A stretch of DNA of 16,362 nucleotides, taken from Sphingopyxis sp. (lineage in GTDB: Bacteria > Pseudomonadota > Alphaproteobacteria > Sphingomonadales > Sphingomonadaceae). A model generated the notes under the pieces. It saw only the letters and a list, made by a program, of their open reading frames with translations, was not told the origin of the DNA and did not search any database. The stretch spans positions 1-16,362 of the forward strand of contig JAAUPH010000017.1 of the NCBI GenBank assembly GCA_012035435.1, written 5' to 3'. Below are positions 5,778 through 14,073 of the stretch, one piece after another (position 1 is the first letter of the stretch; each line of letters opens with the position of its first letter). Both the position numbers and the translations under genes were made by a program.

Positions 5778-7358
5778 TCAGCTTTGGTGCTTCCAACCGT
5801 CTCTCCAAGCATCGAGCGGCATCGGAACGGTCACCTTGTCGCTATCTTTGGCTTCATCCCGTCGGCGCTCTTCGGCGTGAACGGCAAGCGACAAATACAT
5901 GATCGCTGCCCGCACAATTTTCAGGAGGCGCAGGGTTTTTCCAGCCAACTCGTCCGATGAAATATCGAACACGCCCATTTTCGTAGTTTCCGCCTGCAAT
6001 GGCGAAATCTCGCGGAGCATCCAGTCGTGCACATTCACGAATTTGTGCTCCATGTGATTGCGAAGCTCATACAGCGCTTGCGCATCCGGTTCGGTAACTT
6101 CGCGAAAATCATCCTCGAAAACATCCTTTGAGAGCCAAAATAATCCTCGCAGGGGCCAATTCGCCAAGCTGTCCAACGCAGGGTGTAACTCTTTGCCTTT
6201 GCCCTTCACAAACCACAGATTGCGAAAGTTGACCTGCCGCTCGTTATGGCCCAGCTTGAAATAGGCATTGAGCAGGAAAGCGATTTTATCGAACAGCGCA
6301 TAACTGCCACGAAAAGCCATTTTCATGCGCTCGATAGCCAACCCAAACGCCGGATAGTCGAGCGTATTGTAGAGCAGCACGCCGCGATCCGAATAGTGAA
6401 CGCCCGCCATGTCCTGAGCTTCGTAGAGCGTATGCCGCGCCGCGCAATATTCCTGCTTCAGCACATTGAAATAGCGGATGACGGCGGGCGGCTGCCATCC
6501 TTCATCGAACCCTGTTACGATCGACGGCAAGGCCATGATGTCGCGCCCCGCAATTGCGTGCGGCCCAATATCGTTGAGCGGATTGATAAATAGGCGTCGG
6601 TCCAAGCACCAACGCCTATAGTCACGCTCTGCCTTGCCGCGTCCGAGCGAATGCCCGTCCAGTTCGAACGAATCATCGATTGCGGGGATGTCATAGGCAG
6701 ACCAAATGGATTGCAGCCGAGCATTGAACTGCTCCAGCGCATAACCATTATCATAGCTGTCATGCACGGCATCCTTGGAGCAGGCCAAGCCAAGCGAATG
6801 GCAGGCGCTCAACATCAACACGCCATGATGCCCGCCATCGTATAGCGCACCGGCATAATGGGCCAACCCGACTCCGCGATTGCCCATCGCCATTGCGAAA
6901 TTCGGCACCGCGGCAATAGCCCGGTCCCACATCTCTATGGCCTCGATAAACCGGCCCACATGGTTCAGCACATTGGCAAGGTTGGTGTAAATTTGTGCCT
7001 TTGCTAGCGGCGCAAGCGCATAAAAACCTGGATGTGCGACCGCGCGGCGGGCTTCCAGAATCTCGCCGTCAATAGCTTCGCTCTTCCAGACCCATTCCTT
7101 CCATTCCGATGACATGTGACGACGCGCGCTCCAGATATTCGCTCGATAATAATGCGCTCGGCACAAATGAATCTCTGACTCGGCAGTCTTTACCAAAGCA
7201 TCCAGTAGCTCCCATGCTCTATCGAGCGCTTCAGCAGATGATTCATCACCGCCCATGTCGATGATGCCGCCAATCAATTCCATGCTTTCGTCTTCGGATA
7301 ATCCGTTGACGTCCCGCTGGAGCATTTGCGCAAGAGTTGGCTTTTTCTTTTGGCCCAT
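5778..7358 (-). CDS. LA2681-like TPR-HEPN protein, 526 aa
   Basis: A long helical protein with TPR-like repeats at about residues 120-170 (AQIYTNLANVLNHVGRFIEAIEMWDRAIAAVP..). Its C-terminal domain contains ALYELRNHMEHKFV, where R433-N-H-M-E-H438 is an Rx4H HEPN motif. The combination of N-terminal TPRs, a middle rich in aromatics (SYALFDKIAFLLNAYFKLG, RNLWF) and a late RNHxEHK motif matches the LA2681-like HEPN family as I know it from the HEPN superfamily survey. Such proteins are predicted RNase effectors of defence systems, with the repeats sensing a ligand or partner. It begins three bases after the stop of the 186-aa gene (TGAAATATG), so the two form an operon. The N-terminus is basic, the protein has no membrane segment, and it should be cytoplasmic. 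Enzymatic activity is inferred. Confidence 0.8.
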   Translation of the reverse strand: MGQKKKPTLAQMLQRDVNGLSEDESMELIGGIIDMGGDESSAEALDRAWELLDALVKTAESEIHLCRAHYYRANIWSARRHMSSEWKEWVWKSEAIDGEILEARRAVAHPGFYALAPLAKAQIYTNLANVLNHVGRFIEAIEMWDRAIAAVPNFAMAMGNRGVGLAHYAGALYDGGHHGVLMLSACHSLGLACSKDAVHDSYDNGYALEQFNARLQSIWSAYDIPAIDDSFELDGHSLGRGKAERDYRRWCLDRRLFINPLNDIGPHAIAGRDIMALPSIVTGFDEGWQPPAVIRYFNVLKQEYCAARHTLYEAQDMAGVHYSDRGVLLYNTLDYPAFGLAIERMKMAFRGSYALFDKIAFLLNAYFKLGHNERQVNFRNLWFVKGKGKELHPALDSLANWPLRGLFWLSKDVFEDDFREVTEPDAQALYELRNHMEHKFVNVHDWMLREISPLQAETTKMGVFDISSDELAGKTLRLLKIVRAAIMYLSLAVHAEERRRDEAKDSDKVTVPMPLDAWRDGWKHQS

Positions 7359-7361
7359 ATT

Positions 7362-7922
7362 TCAGCGACGATTACGGAGTTGCAGCACCGATGTGCGGAT
7401 GCTCGCCGATTGGTTGGGGCTTAAGCCTAGATCGAGGCACAGCTTGTAGAACTCTTCGGCCGCCGCCGTCCGTTCGAGGCTGTGCGAACGAGCAAGTTGC
7501 CGAGCCTTCTGACCGAGCGGCACGATATCGCCCGACGTCACCATCCCGCAATCTTCGACCGCATCGGCGAATGCGGCAATGACCGCCGCAGGCAACTCGG
7601 CACCATAAACAAAGTAGCGCAGATACTTCAGAAAATTAGGATGCCGCAATATCTCGTCGTGGCTGTTGCCGTGCCGGACGAAATTGTCCTGTCGCGACGC
7701 GCCGCGTCCGCCTGGGTATAGCTCCGGATCGGCAAAATAGCGCGCACGGTGCTGAGGTATTGCCCCGCGATTGAGCAAGCTCGTTGTCAGACGGTGCGCC
7801 AGATCGGCGTTTATCAGATAGCCGTCATAATTGCTGGCAAACGCAACCTGGTTGAAATTCAACGCGCTCGCGATGGCGCTTTCCTCGTCGGTTAGCTCGA
7901 TTGTAAAGCGGTTTCGGTCCAT
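7362..7922 (-). CDS. Unknown 186-aa partner of the LA2681-like protein
   Basis: I do not recognise the family. It is the first gene of a two-gene leftward operon, its TGA lying three bases before the next ATG. I chose the ATG at 7922-7920 (MDRNRFTIEL) over the upstream ATG at 7976 because the extra 18 residues look non-conserved and a weak GGCGGA sits about six bases before this start. Visible features: strand-helix N-terminus (FTIELTDEESAIASALNF), a glycine/arginine-rich loop (YPGGRGASRQDNFVRHGNSHDEI, residues 69-91), then helices (FLKYLRYFVYGAELPAAVIAAFADAVEDCG) and a basic C-terminus ending QLRNRR. It may be the antitoxin, sensor or activator for the HEPN effector encoded next. Confidence 0.7.
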   Translation of the reverse strand: MDRNRFTIELTDEESAIASALNFNQVAFASNYDGYLINADLAHRLTTSLLNRGAIPQHRARYFADPELYPGGRGASRQDNFVRHGNSHDEILRHPNFLKYLRYFVYGAELPAAVIAAFADAVEDCGMVTSGDIVPLGQKARQLARSHSLERTAAAEEFYKLCLDLGLSPNQSASIRTSVLQLRNRR

Positions 7923-8207
7923 ATCTGTCCGCCCAGCATTAGCAGGTTGTAAGGGGAGATCAAAGCCAGAACACAAAATGCCTCTTCAAAGCCAAAGGCC
8001 CATCGAATCGACAGAAAAATGGCTTCAAAACGGATCGAAAAATGCATCATTTAGCGCGATAGGTAATGGTGCGCTGCAAAAATCTTGTTTAAGTCAATCG
8101 CTAATCGCACAATGGTCAAAAGCAAAAAACCAAATAAATTTTGATGCGGGGGAAATCGTGGCAGTTTCATTAACAAAACATTCGGTCTAATCTGGAATAC
8201 CAGAAAA
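7923..8207. promoter_or_regulatory. AT-rich divergent promoter region
   Basis: This 285-bp gap separates the leftward 186-aa/LA2681 operon from the rightward Hachiman-type operon, so it must hold both promoters. It is clearly richer in A and T than its neighbours, with many A runs. For the rightward genes, TTGTTT, a 17-bp spacer and CACAAT (about 8086-8114) is a possible sigma-70-like promoter. For the leftward genes, TTGATC, 16 bp, TAATGC (within 7935-7967, minus strand) is a weaker one. No clear operator palindrome was found. A 119-aa ORF running through it from 7831 on the plus strand is antisense-derived and not supported. Confidence 0.45.
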
Positions 8208-9005
8208 ATGACCTTAGTTCTCAAACAAATCGACCATGATAAACTTTGCCACGGTTGGGAATGGGAAGTCGAAGACATCGACATTCTGGCCGAGCGTGTT
8301 GCTCGCGTCGCTTTGGGGCAATATAGGCACGTTGCGCAAATCCTTGAAGGCTTGGCTGGCGCAGCGCCAGCAGGTTCTGCAAAGCACGCGGCAGATGCGC
8401 TGAAAAAGCTGAAAATCGCAAAAAACGGCGATACTTGGCAGCGCGACGGCTGGCTGTTCCAGATCATATCCTGGATCGCCGCCAATCAGAAAAAGCAGGG
8501 AGCAACGCTCGCAACGCCCCACATTTTCCATGCACACAAAGGTTTTGACGGCATGCAATTGGAGCTTTCCGGCGATGGTAAGTCAGTCACCGCAGTTGTC
8601 ATTTTTGAAGACAAGGCTACCGAAAATGCACGCCAGACAATCAAACAGAATGTGTGGCCCGATATTGTGGACCTCGAAGCTGGCGAACGGATCGCGGAGC
8701 TGACCCATGAGGCTTCGGCTATTCTCGAACGGCATCAACATCTATATCCGGGCCTTGATATCGACGACGCGATAGATCGCATACTTTGGCAGGAAGCACG
8801 CCGTTATCGTGTGAGCATCAGTATCGACGATAAGCACAAGCCTGCCAATAAGCGCGAAAGGCTCTTTAAGCATTACGATGTGTCGGCCAGCGGCGACGTT
8901 ACCCGCCGCCGCGCCGAAACCATGCACTTCGACGATTTGCGAAAATGGATGACCGACTTTTCGGAATTGGTTGCCTCGAACATCAAGGCGATTGCGAATG
9001 TTTGA
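8208..9005 (+). CDS. hamA: HamA-like (DUF1837) PD-(D/E)xK nuclease of a Hachiman-type system, 265 aa
   Basis: Likely the DNA-cleaving effector of a Hachiman antiphage system; in characterised Hachiman, HamA is held inactive by the HamB helicase and is released when DNA damage or phage replication is sensed. The core reads HKGFDGMQLEL (110-120) then AVVIFEDKAT (129-138), giving D114 and E134-x-K136, the PD-(D/E)xK active site in the GFDG...ExK arrangement of DUF1837 proteins. The preceding helix RDGWLFQIISWIAA (79-92) is the usual N-terminal helix, with Q85 near the place where a Glu is often found. The length is normal for HamA. ATG at 8208 has only a weak GGAA 11 bases upstream. It overlaps the helicase gene by eight bases. 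AbpA of the AbpAB system is a related alternative name. Confidence 0.8.
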   Translation: MTLVLKQIDHDKLCHGWEWEVEDIDILAERVARVALGQYRHVAQILEGLAGAAPAGSAKHAADALKKLKIAKNGDTWQRDGWLFQIISWIAANQKKQGATLATPHIFHAHKGFDGMQLELSGDGKSVTAVVIFEDKATENARQTIKQNVWPDIVDLEAGERIAELTHEASAILERHQHLYPGLDIDDAIDRILWQEARRYRVSISIDDKHKPANKRERLFKHYDVSASGDVTRRRAETMHFDDLRKWMTDFSELVASNIKAIANV

Positions 9006-12000
9006 CCCAATCACATCCGCGTTAATCGCAGCATCGCCGCCGCTCGAAGGGCTTGATCTCGATGCGCTTCCCAAGCGTCTGACCGAAGCCTTCGCCGATA
9101 TTGTCGCTGCAAGGATCAGGCTTCGCGGACAAGACGCCGAAGAAGCGTCGGAAACGCTCAAAGAAACCTTGCTTGAGGTGCGTCGGCTGGCAGCCGCCCA
9201 CGAGGCCTTCGTCGCGCTTTTGCCTGAGCGTGACAATCGCGCGTCAGCTGCATTCGTTGCGGCCTCCGCCCATCAAGTCTGCCTTGCAGGTAAAGTAGCG
9301 GAGGAAGCCGAATTTTCTTACCTCGATGGAGCCAGCATCGCCCCTGAAATCTGCGCAACCCTCCTTTTCTTGGTGGCGGAGGCTCACGCCGATGCCGCCG
9401 AATGCTCCAAACGTATCTCAATCGATCTCGACGACGGAACAGCCGTGGAGCAAGCGCTCCTGACGGCGATCAAGCTTCTAGCAACTGGACGGCTAGGCAA
9501 CATCGGCCGGATGGATATACCGGACATCGACACCGAGAAGCCCACGCCCGAGCAAGCAATCGACGCCCTTTACCTGAAACTGTTCAAGGGCATAAGAAAG
9601 CTCGCGGCACGCCTCATTTTGCCGGTCGATGCCGACCCCACCGCCGGAGGCATCGAACCCGCATCTGCCTATTTCGCGCGTGTGAAAAAGCTAAGCGTCG
9701 GCCAGCTAGAGGACGTGTTTGGAACAGGCGACCACATCTTCAACCTGTTTCCTGGCCCGCTGCATTTAGCAAATCTCCTCATCGCGGTGGAGCGCGATAT
9801 TGTCGAATCCGCGCTGACGCGCATTCCAGCCCCGCAGGGCGTTGACGGCGGCGCTTGGTGGCAGATCATTCGCCGGATGGCCCGCAAGCGCCCTTTCCTA
9901 TGGCGCAATCACCGCGACGCGATTGCAAGCAATTACCTTGAAAAGGGAACATCGTCAGCGATCAGTTTCCCGACCGGCGGCGGAAAATCGACCCTTGCCG
10001 AACTCAAAATCGCCACATCGCTTATCCGAGGCGAGAAGGTCGTGTTTCTCGCGCCTACGCACGCGCTCGTCGATCAGACAACACGCGCCCTCAAAGATAC
10101 ATTCAACACCTTCGACATCGTAGGGGATGTCGAGGAAGACGTGACAATTTCGGATATCGTCATTTTGCCCGAAGTGATTGTCACCACGCCCGAGCGCTGC
10201 TTGATGCTGCTTACTACCCAGCCCGACGCATTTGCTGACTTAGGGCTTATCGTATTCGACGAATGCCACCTGCTCCACCCGCGCGATGCCGATCGCAGCC
10301 GCCGCAGCATAGATTCCATGCTTGCAATTCTTAACCTCACCATCGCCGCACCGGACGCCGATTTGCTTCTGCTTTCCGCGATGATGAAAAATGCCGAAGA
10401 AATCGCAAAATGGGTTGAAGAACTAACCGGTCGGGACTGCCTTCCGTTGACCCTCGCGTGGAAGCCCACCCGTCAGGTTCGCGGGAGCGTTGTCTATCCA
10501 GCCGATACCATCGAAACACTGAAGGCCAAACTTCAGCAGGCAAGACGAGCCAATCCCGGCCATCAGAGCGCGCCATCGGCTGTGAAGCGCGAACTCGTCG
10601 CGCAGCCCTTCGGCTTTTTCAGCCTTTTGCAGACTTGGGCCACCAAGGATCGGAACGACTATACGCTGCAACCCCTGCTTGATGACGCCCACCAGCTATC
10701 GACGGGCAGAGCAAAAGGCGGCGCGTGGTATTTGACGCCCAACGGCAACCAGACCAGCGCGCTGATTGCCGCCGCTGCCGCTTCGAGCGGACTAAAGACG
10801 CTCGTTTTCGTGCAATCGACTGTGTTTGCCAATTCATCGGTGAAAGAGTTTCCGGCCTTAATCGACGCGCGGAAGGTGAAGCTGACCGATGACGAACTTG
10901 AACATCATCGCCTCGCTGCCGAAGAAATGGGCGGCGCAGACTATTGCTATCTGACTCCAAAGGCGAATGGCACGTTCCGAGGAGGTGCAGCCAGTCATCA
11001 CGCGCTGTTGCTCCGAGAAGAGCGGCTGCTTCACGAATCCCTATTCAAGCGCAAAGACGGCATCGACGTTCTTTTTGCGACCTCGACCTTGGCGCAAGGC
11101 ATGAACCTTCCGAGCGAGGTTGTAATCATTGCTGGCGACAGCCGGTTCGACCCCGACGCCGACAGAATGGCGCAGCTTGAAGCCCATGAATTGCTGAATG
11201 CCGCTGGTCGCGCTGGACGCGCAGGCGAAAATTCGCAAGGCTTCGTGCTTGTCGTTCCGAGCCGCGTCGTTGAATTCGATAATGAATCGAACCTCATCAA
11301 TTCACATTGGCTGACCCTGCAATCCATCTTCGTGCAAAGCGACCAATGCCTCGTCATTGACGACCCAACGACCGTGCTGCTTGATAAAATCCATGCAGGA
11401 GCATTCGAGCAAGGGATGCCCGCTTACTTCCTGAGCCGGTTACCCGCCTCGGACAAGAATGGGACTGACGCGCCCATCAGAAATGTCCTATCGCGCTCTT
11501 TCGCCGCGTTTCGTGCGCGGCAAAAAGGAGAGGCCGATTGGGTCGAGAGCCGGATTGCCGCCGCCTTTGCCGCGCGGAAAAATGCCGAACCCGAAGAAGA
11601 TGCTAAATGGCTCGACCATGTGTCAGGGCTAACCGGCGTGCCGGTCGCCATTCTCAGCGAGCTTTGCGACCTGTTTGCCGAACCCGAAAATACCGAAACA
11701 ACCGAAGCAGCCATATCGGCGTTGCTCGATTGGCTCAAAGCCAACCCGGCGTGCCTTTTCGAGCTTGTCCGTCCTGAGAATGTCGAAGGCCTTTTTGGCG
11801 AACCGTATAAGAAACTTACAACGGACCGCGACAGGGGAAGCTATGCTCTCCCTGTCATTTCAGCCCTGCTCGCGCAGTGGATGGACGGCGCGCCGCTCAG
11901 CGTCATGGAGACATTTTATCCCAAGGGCGGCGACAAAAAGCGCTGCAAATACTCGCGGCATTTCGTTCTTCGGATTGTCCCCGACTTGGCCTTCGTCGCA

Positions 12001-12279
12001 GGCCTGCCCGCGCGCTTGTTCGCGGCGCAGAACGAAGAGGACAAGCCTGTCCCCATCACGCTCGCGACGCTCGGAAGCTGCGTTCGCGAGGGCTGCAATA
12101 GCCCTGAAAATCTAGCTGCTCGCCTGGCGTCGGGTCGCTCGGTGTCGCGGGTCGCGGCGCGCGCCCATTATGAAGAAGTACGCCCCTATTTCCAAGCTGG
12201 CGACCTTACAGAAGCCTTTGAGGAGACATTGAACCGCTATCGCGTGGCATCCGCGACGCTCGCTTTCAGAGACCTATGA
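8998..12279 (+). CDS. hamB: HamB-like DEAD/H-box helicase (Ski2-like), 1093 aa
   Basis: A superfamily 2 helicase expected to form a complex with the upstream HamA-like nuclease and to control it by translocating on DNA. Motif I is FPTGGGKST with K330. Motif Ia is APTHALVDQ (352-360). Motif II is DECH (421-424). Motif III is SAM (460-462). A motif IV/V region reads FATSTLAQGMNLP (693-705). Motif VI is GRAGRAG (737-743) in the Ski2/RecQ-like form. The N-terminal ~320 residues and C-terminal ~350 residues are helical and lack familiar catalytic motifs. I placed the start at ATG 8998, eight bases inside hamA, because AAGG (8985-8988) lies nine bases upstream; an ATG at 8971 lacks this. All core motifs are intact. 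AbpB is the alternative family name. Confidence 0.85.
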   Translation: MFDPITSALIAASPPLEGLDLDALPKRLTEAFADIVAARIRLRGQDAEEASETLKETLLEVRRLAAAHEAFVALLPERDNRASAAFVAASAHQVCLAGKVAEEAEFSYLDGASIAPEICATLLFLVAEAHADAAECSKRISIDLDDGTAVEQALLTAIKLLATGRLGNIGRMDIPDIDTEKPTPEQAIDALYLKLFKGIRKLAARLILPVDADPTAGGIEPASAYFARVKKLSVGQLEDVFGTGDHIFNLFPGPLHLANLLIAVERDIVESALTRIPAPQGVDGGAWWQIIRRMARKRPFLWRNHRDAIASNYLEKGTSSAISFPTGGGKSTLAELKIATSLIRGEKVVFLAPTHALVDQTTRALKDTFNTFDIVGDVEEDVTISDIVILPEVIVTTPERCLMLLTTQPDAFADLGLIVFDECHLLHPRDADRSRRSIDSMLAILNLTIAAPDADLLLLSAMMKNAEEIAKWVEELTGRDCLPLTLAWKPTRQVRGSVVYPADTIETLKAKLQQARRANPGHQSAPSAVKRELVAQPFGFFSLLQTWATKDRNDYTLQPLLDDAHQLSTGRAKGGAWYLTPNGNQTSALIAAAAASSGLKTLVFVQSTVFANSSVKEFPALIDARKVKLTDDELEHHRLAAEEMGGADYCYLTPKANGTFRGGAASHHALLLREERLLHESLFKRKDGIDVLFATSTLAQGMNLPSEVVIIAGDSRFDPDADRMAQLEAHELLNAAGRAGRAGENSQGFVLVVPSRVVEFDNESNLINSHWLTLQSIFVQSDQCLVIDDPTTVLLDKIHAGAFEQGMPAYFLSRLPASDKNGTDAPIRNVLSRSFAAFRARQKGEADWVESRIAAAFAARKNAEPEEDAKWLDHVSGLTGVPVAILSELCDLFAEPENTETTEAAISALLDWLKANPACLFELVRPENVEGLFGEPYKKLTTDRDRGSYALPVISALLAQWMDGAPLSVMETFYPKGGDKKRCKYSRHFVLRIVPDLAFVAGLPARLFAAQNEEDKPVPITLATLGSCVREGCNSPENLAARLASGRSVSRVAARAHYEEVRPYFQAGDLTEAFEETLNRYRVASATLAFRDL

Positions 12280-12303
12280 GAATGACTGTCTACAAGGTTC
12301 GCG

Positions 12304-14073
12304 CTATGACGGCGTGCTTTCAGCCACCTCGTTGCCAGAAAGCTCTCGTGGTCCTGATCCTGTAGGTGAGGCAGTGCCAGAGCTTTGCGCGCCAGGTATG
12401 AGGGCCAGCCAGATTTGCGGAGGCACCGGCAGTCGGTAATGTCGGCAAGCCAACAGCACTATCGGCCAATGGCCGAGCTCGATGGCAGACAATTGGCTGA
12501 AATTGTCATTCGACGCACATTCGATCTCGACATACTCTCGCGTTTCGACGCCTTCGGCATCGACGGGAATATCCGACAACATGTCGCCATGCCGGTCGCT
12601 TCCCTGATACAGCCCAGCCTCGCTGTCGCTATCGGGAAACCATAGCTGGAAATTGCAATGCTCCAAATACTTGTTCTTGAACTTGGCAAGCGTCGCCAAT
12701 GCCTTGCCGCTGCTATATCCGCCTGCCCATAATGCCAGAAGCGGGAAGAGGGTGCTACCAGCGGTCGCTTCCTGGCGATATTCGTCAGTCTTCTCGCTCG
12801 GATGTTCGACCAAATCCCAATAGGACCATTTGCATGACGGATATGCGCCATGCGTGCGGTAGGCAGCATAGGTTCGGTCTGCCAGCACATCGAGCCACGA
12901 CCCAATCGCCTTTTTCAGTCCACCGTGGACGCCGAGCAGCATCAGCGCCAAGGCAATGTCGATGGCCTGTTCATCGCTGATCGGGGAGTGCAGCGCCGGA
13001 TTATTGTCGATGAGATTGAAGAGCTGCATGGCTATGGTGTGTAGCGGATCGTCTTCAGTTGTTTCCAATGGTTCCGGCAGCGCGCTTTGGCTTTTCGTCC
13101 AGGCAAGCCAAAGCCCTCGCAAAGCTATGCGCCCCATTATGTCATGTGTCTTGAGGTTGATGTCGAGGCTTGAGAAGGATGGCACGGTTGCAGAAATCGC
13201 GTGCCGCTTATCCACATGCGGCAATATCTTGCCCGCCAGCTCGTCCCATATCGCAAAATGCAGCTCGACCAGATCGTTGAACACGATACCAGCCTCGACT
13301 GCATCGCGCCCCTTCTTGCCCATCAACCCATTGAGCAATTCCCATGCCCGCAAGACTGCATATTCACTGGCGCGATACGGCGCTTCGACATTGTTCGCCT
13401 CGCGACCCCAAGTGAACAACACCCACAAGCACATGTAGATTTCCCGAACCTTTGATATTCGCGCGACCTGCTTCTTTGCAGGCCTTTTCACAATCGCATC
13501 GACCAGCTTTCGAAAATGCAAATAGGCAATGTCCGGCTCTTCGACCATCGCTGCCGCCTTGCGAAGGTGCGCGCGCATCTCGCCGGTGAACATGTCTTCA
13601 CGCAAGATGCCGCTCAGGATCAGATCGGCGAGACGGTCGCCATTCCATTCTTCGTAGGCGACATTGGCCGTCGTGTTCGTGCGGATGTAGCCACGCACCT
13701 CTTGATGCACCGTCTCCTTGATATCGCCGCCGAACACGAGGCAGATAACAACGCCGAGGTTCTGATATTCGGCAGGAATGCGTGTCGGAATATAGCCGTC
13801 GCGAATTTCATTGAGTGAGGAGCGCAGCGCCTGAGGCGTGCCGTCCCAATCCTGCCGGTTGAGATCGCCCTGCTTGACCGAGAAAAGATAAACTTTGCGC
13901 ATGCCATCGCTTGCCGTGCCAACCGCCGCGACATCGACGCCATATTGGCGCGGGCCTCTGCTAGGCCGCGAATAGACGGTAAAGCCCATCTCGCTGAGGA
14001 GATTGGGCAGCATCGCATCCAGTTCCTCACGCTCTTTGAGCGACGCCAGATATTCCTTGATGACAAGCTTCAT
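12304..14073 (-). CDS. PD-(D/E)xK (Mrr-like) nuclease domain protein, 589 aa
   Basis: The first ~90 residues look like a restriction-endonuclease fold: a helix KEREELDAMLPNLLSEMGFTVY (13-34), then RQYGVDVAAVG with D47, and KVYLFSVKQGDL with S65-x-K67. This D...xK pattern is that of Mrr-like and related PD-(D/E)xK domains, except that Ser stands where Glu or Gln is usual. A strand-helix unit NLGVVICLVFGG follows. The remaining ~400 residues are helical with many tryptophans and no motif I recognise. It starts inside the stop of the upstream solenoid gene (ATGA, 14070-14073), so expression is coupled. It converges on hamB with a gap of only 24 bp and no obvious terminator. Probably the DNA-damaging effector of a two-gene defence system; activity and target are inferred. 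Confidence 0.8.
   Translation of the reverse strand: MKLVIKEYLASLKEREELDAMLPNLLSEMGFTVYSRPSRGPRQYGVDVAAVGTASDGMRKVYLFSVKQGDLNRQDWDGTPQALRSSLNEIRDGYIPTRIPAEYQNLGVVICLVFGGDIKETVHQEVRGYIRTNTTANVAYEEWNGDRLADLILSGILREDMFTGEMRAHLRKAAAMVEEPDIAYLHFRKLVDAIVKRPAKKQVARISKVREIYMCLWVLFTWGREANNVEAPYRASEYAVLRAWELLNGLMGKKGRDAVEAGIVFNDLVELHFAIWDELAGKILPHVDKRHAISATVPSFSSLDINLKTHDIMGRIALRGLWLAWTKSQSALPEPLETTEDDPLHTIAMQLFNLIDNNPALHSPISDEQAIDIALALMLLGVHGGLKKAIGSWLDVLADRTYAAYRTHGAYPSCKWSYWDLVEHPSEKTDEYRQEATAGSTLFPLLALWAGGYSSGKALATLAKFKNKYLEHCNFQLWFPDSDSEAGLYQGSDRHGDMLSDIPVDAEGVETREYVEIECASNDNFSQLSAIELGHWPIVLLACRHYRLPVPPQIWLALIPGAQSSGTASPTGSGPRELSGNEVAESTPS

Noticed and set aside
5575..5902. Two small overlapping ORFs in the gap right of the zinc-ribbon gene
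   Set aside because: Both have Arg/Ala-rich translations without ribosome sites, on opposite strands, and the plus one runs antisense into the LA2681-like gene.
7923..7976. Upstream ATG for the 186-aa gene
   Set aside because: The added 18 residues do not look like part of the fold, and the ATG at 7922 has a weak ribosome site at good spacing.
8971..8997. Nine-residue extension of the helicase
   Set aside because: It lies inside hamA without a ribosome site; AAGG at 8985-8988 supports ATG 8998.
13207..13215. DnaA-box-like TTATCCACA
   Set aside because: A single copy inside a coding sequence with no other origin features; likely chance.
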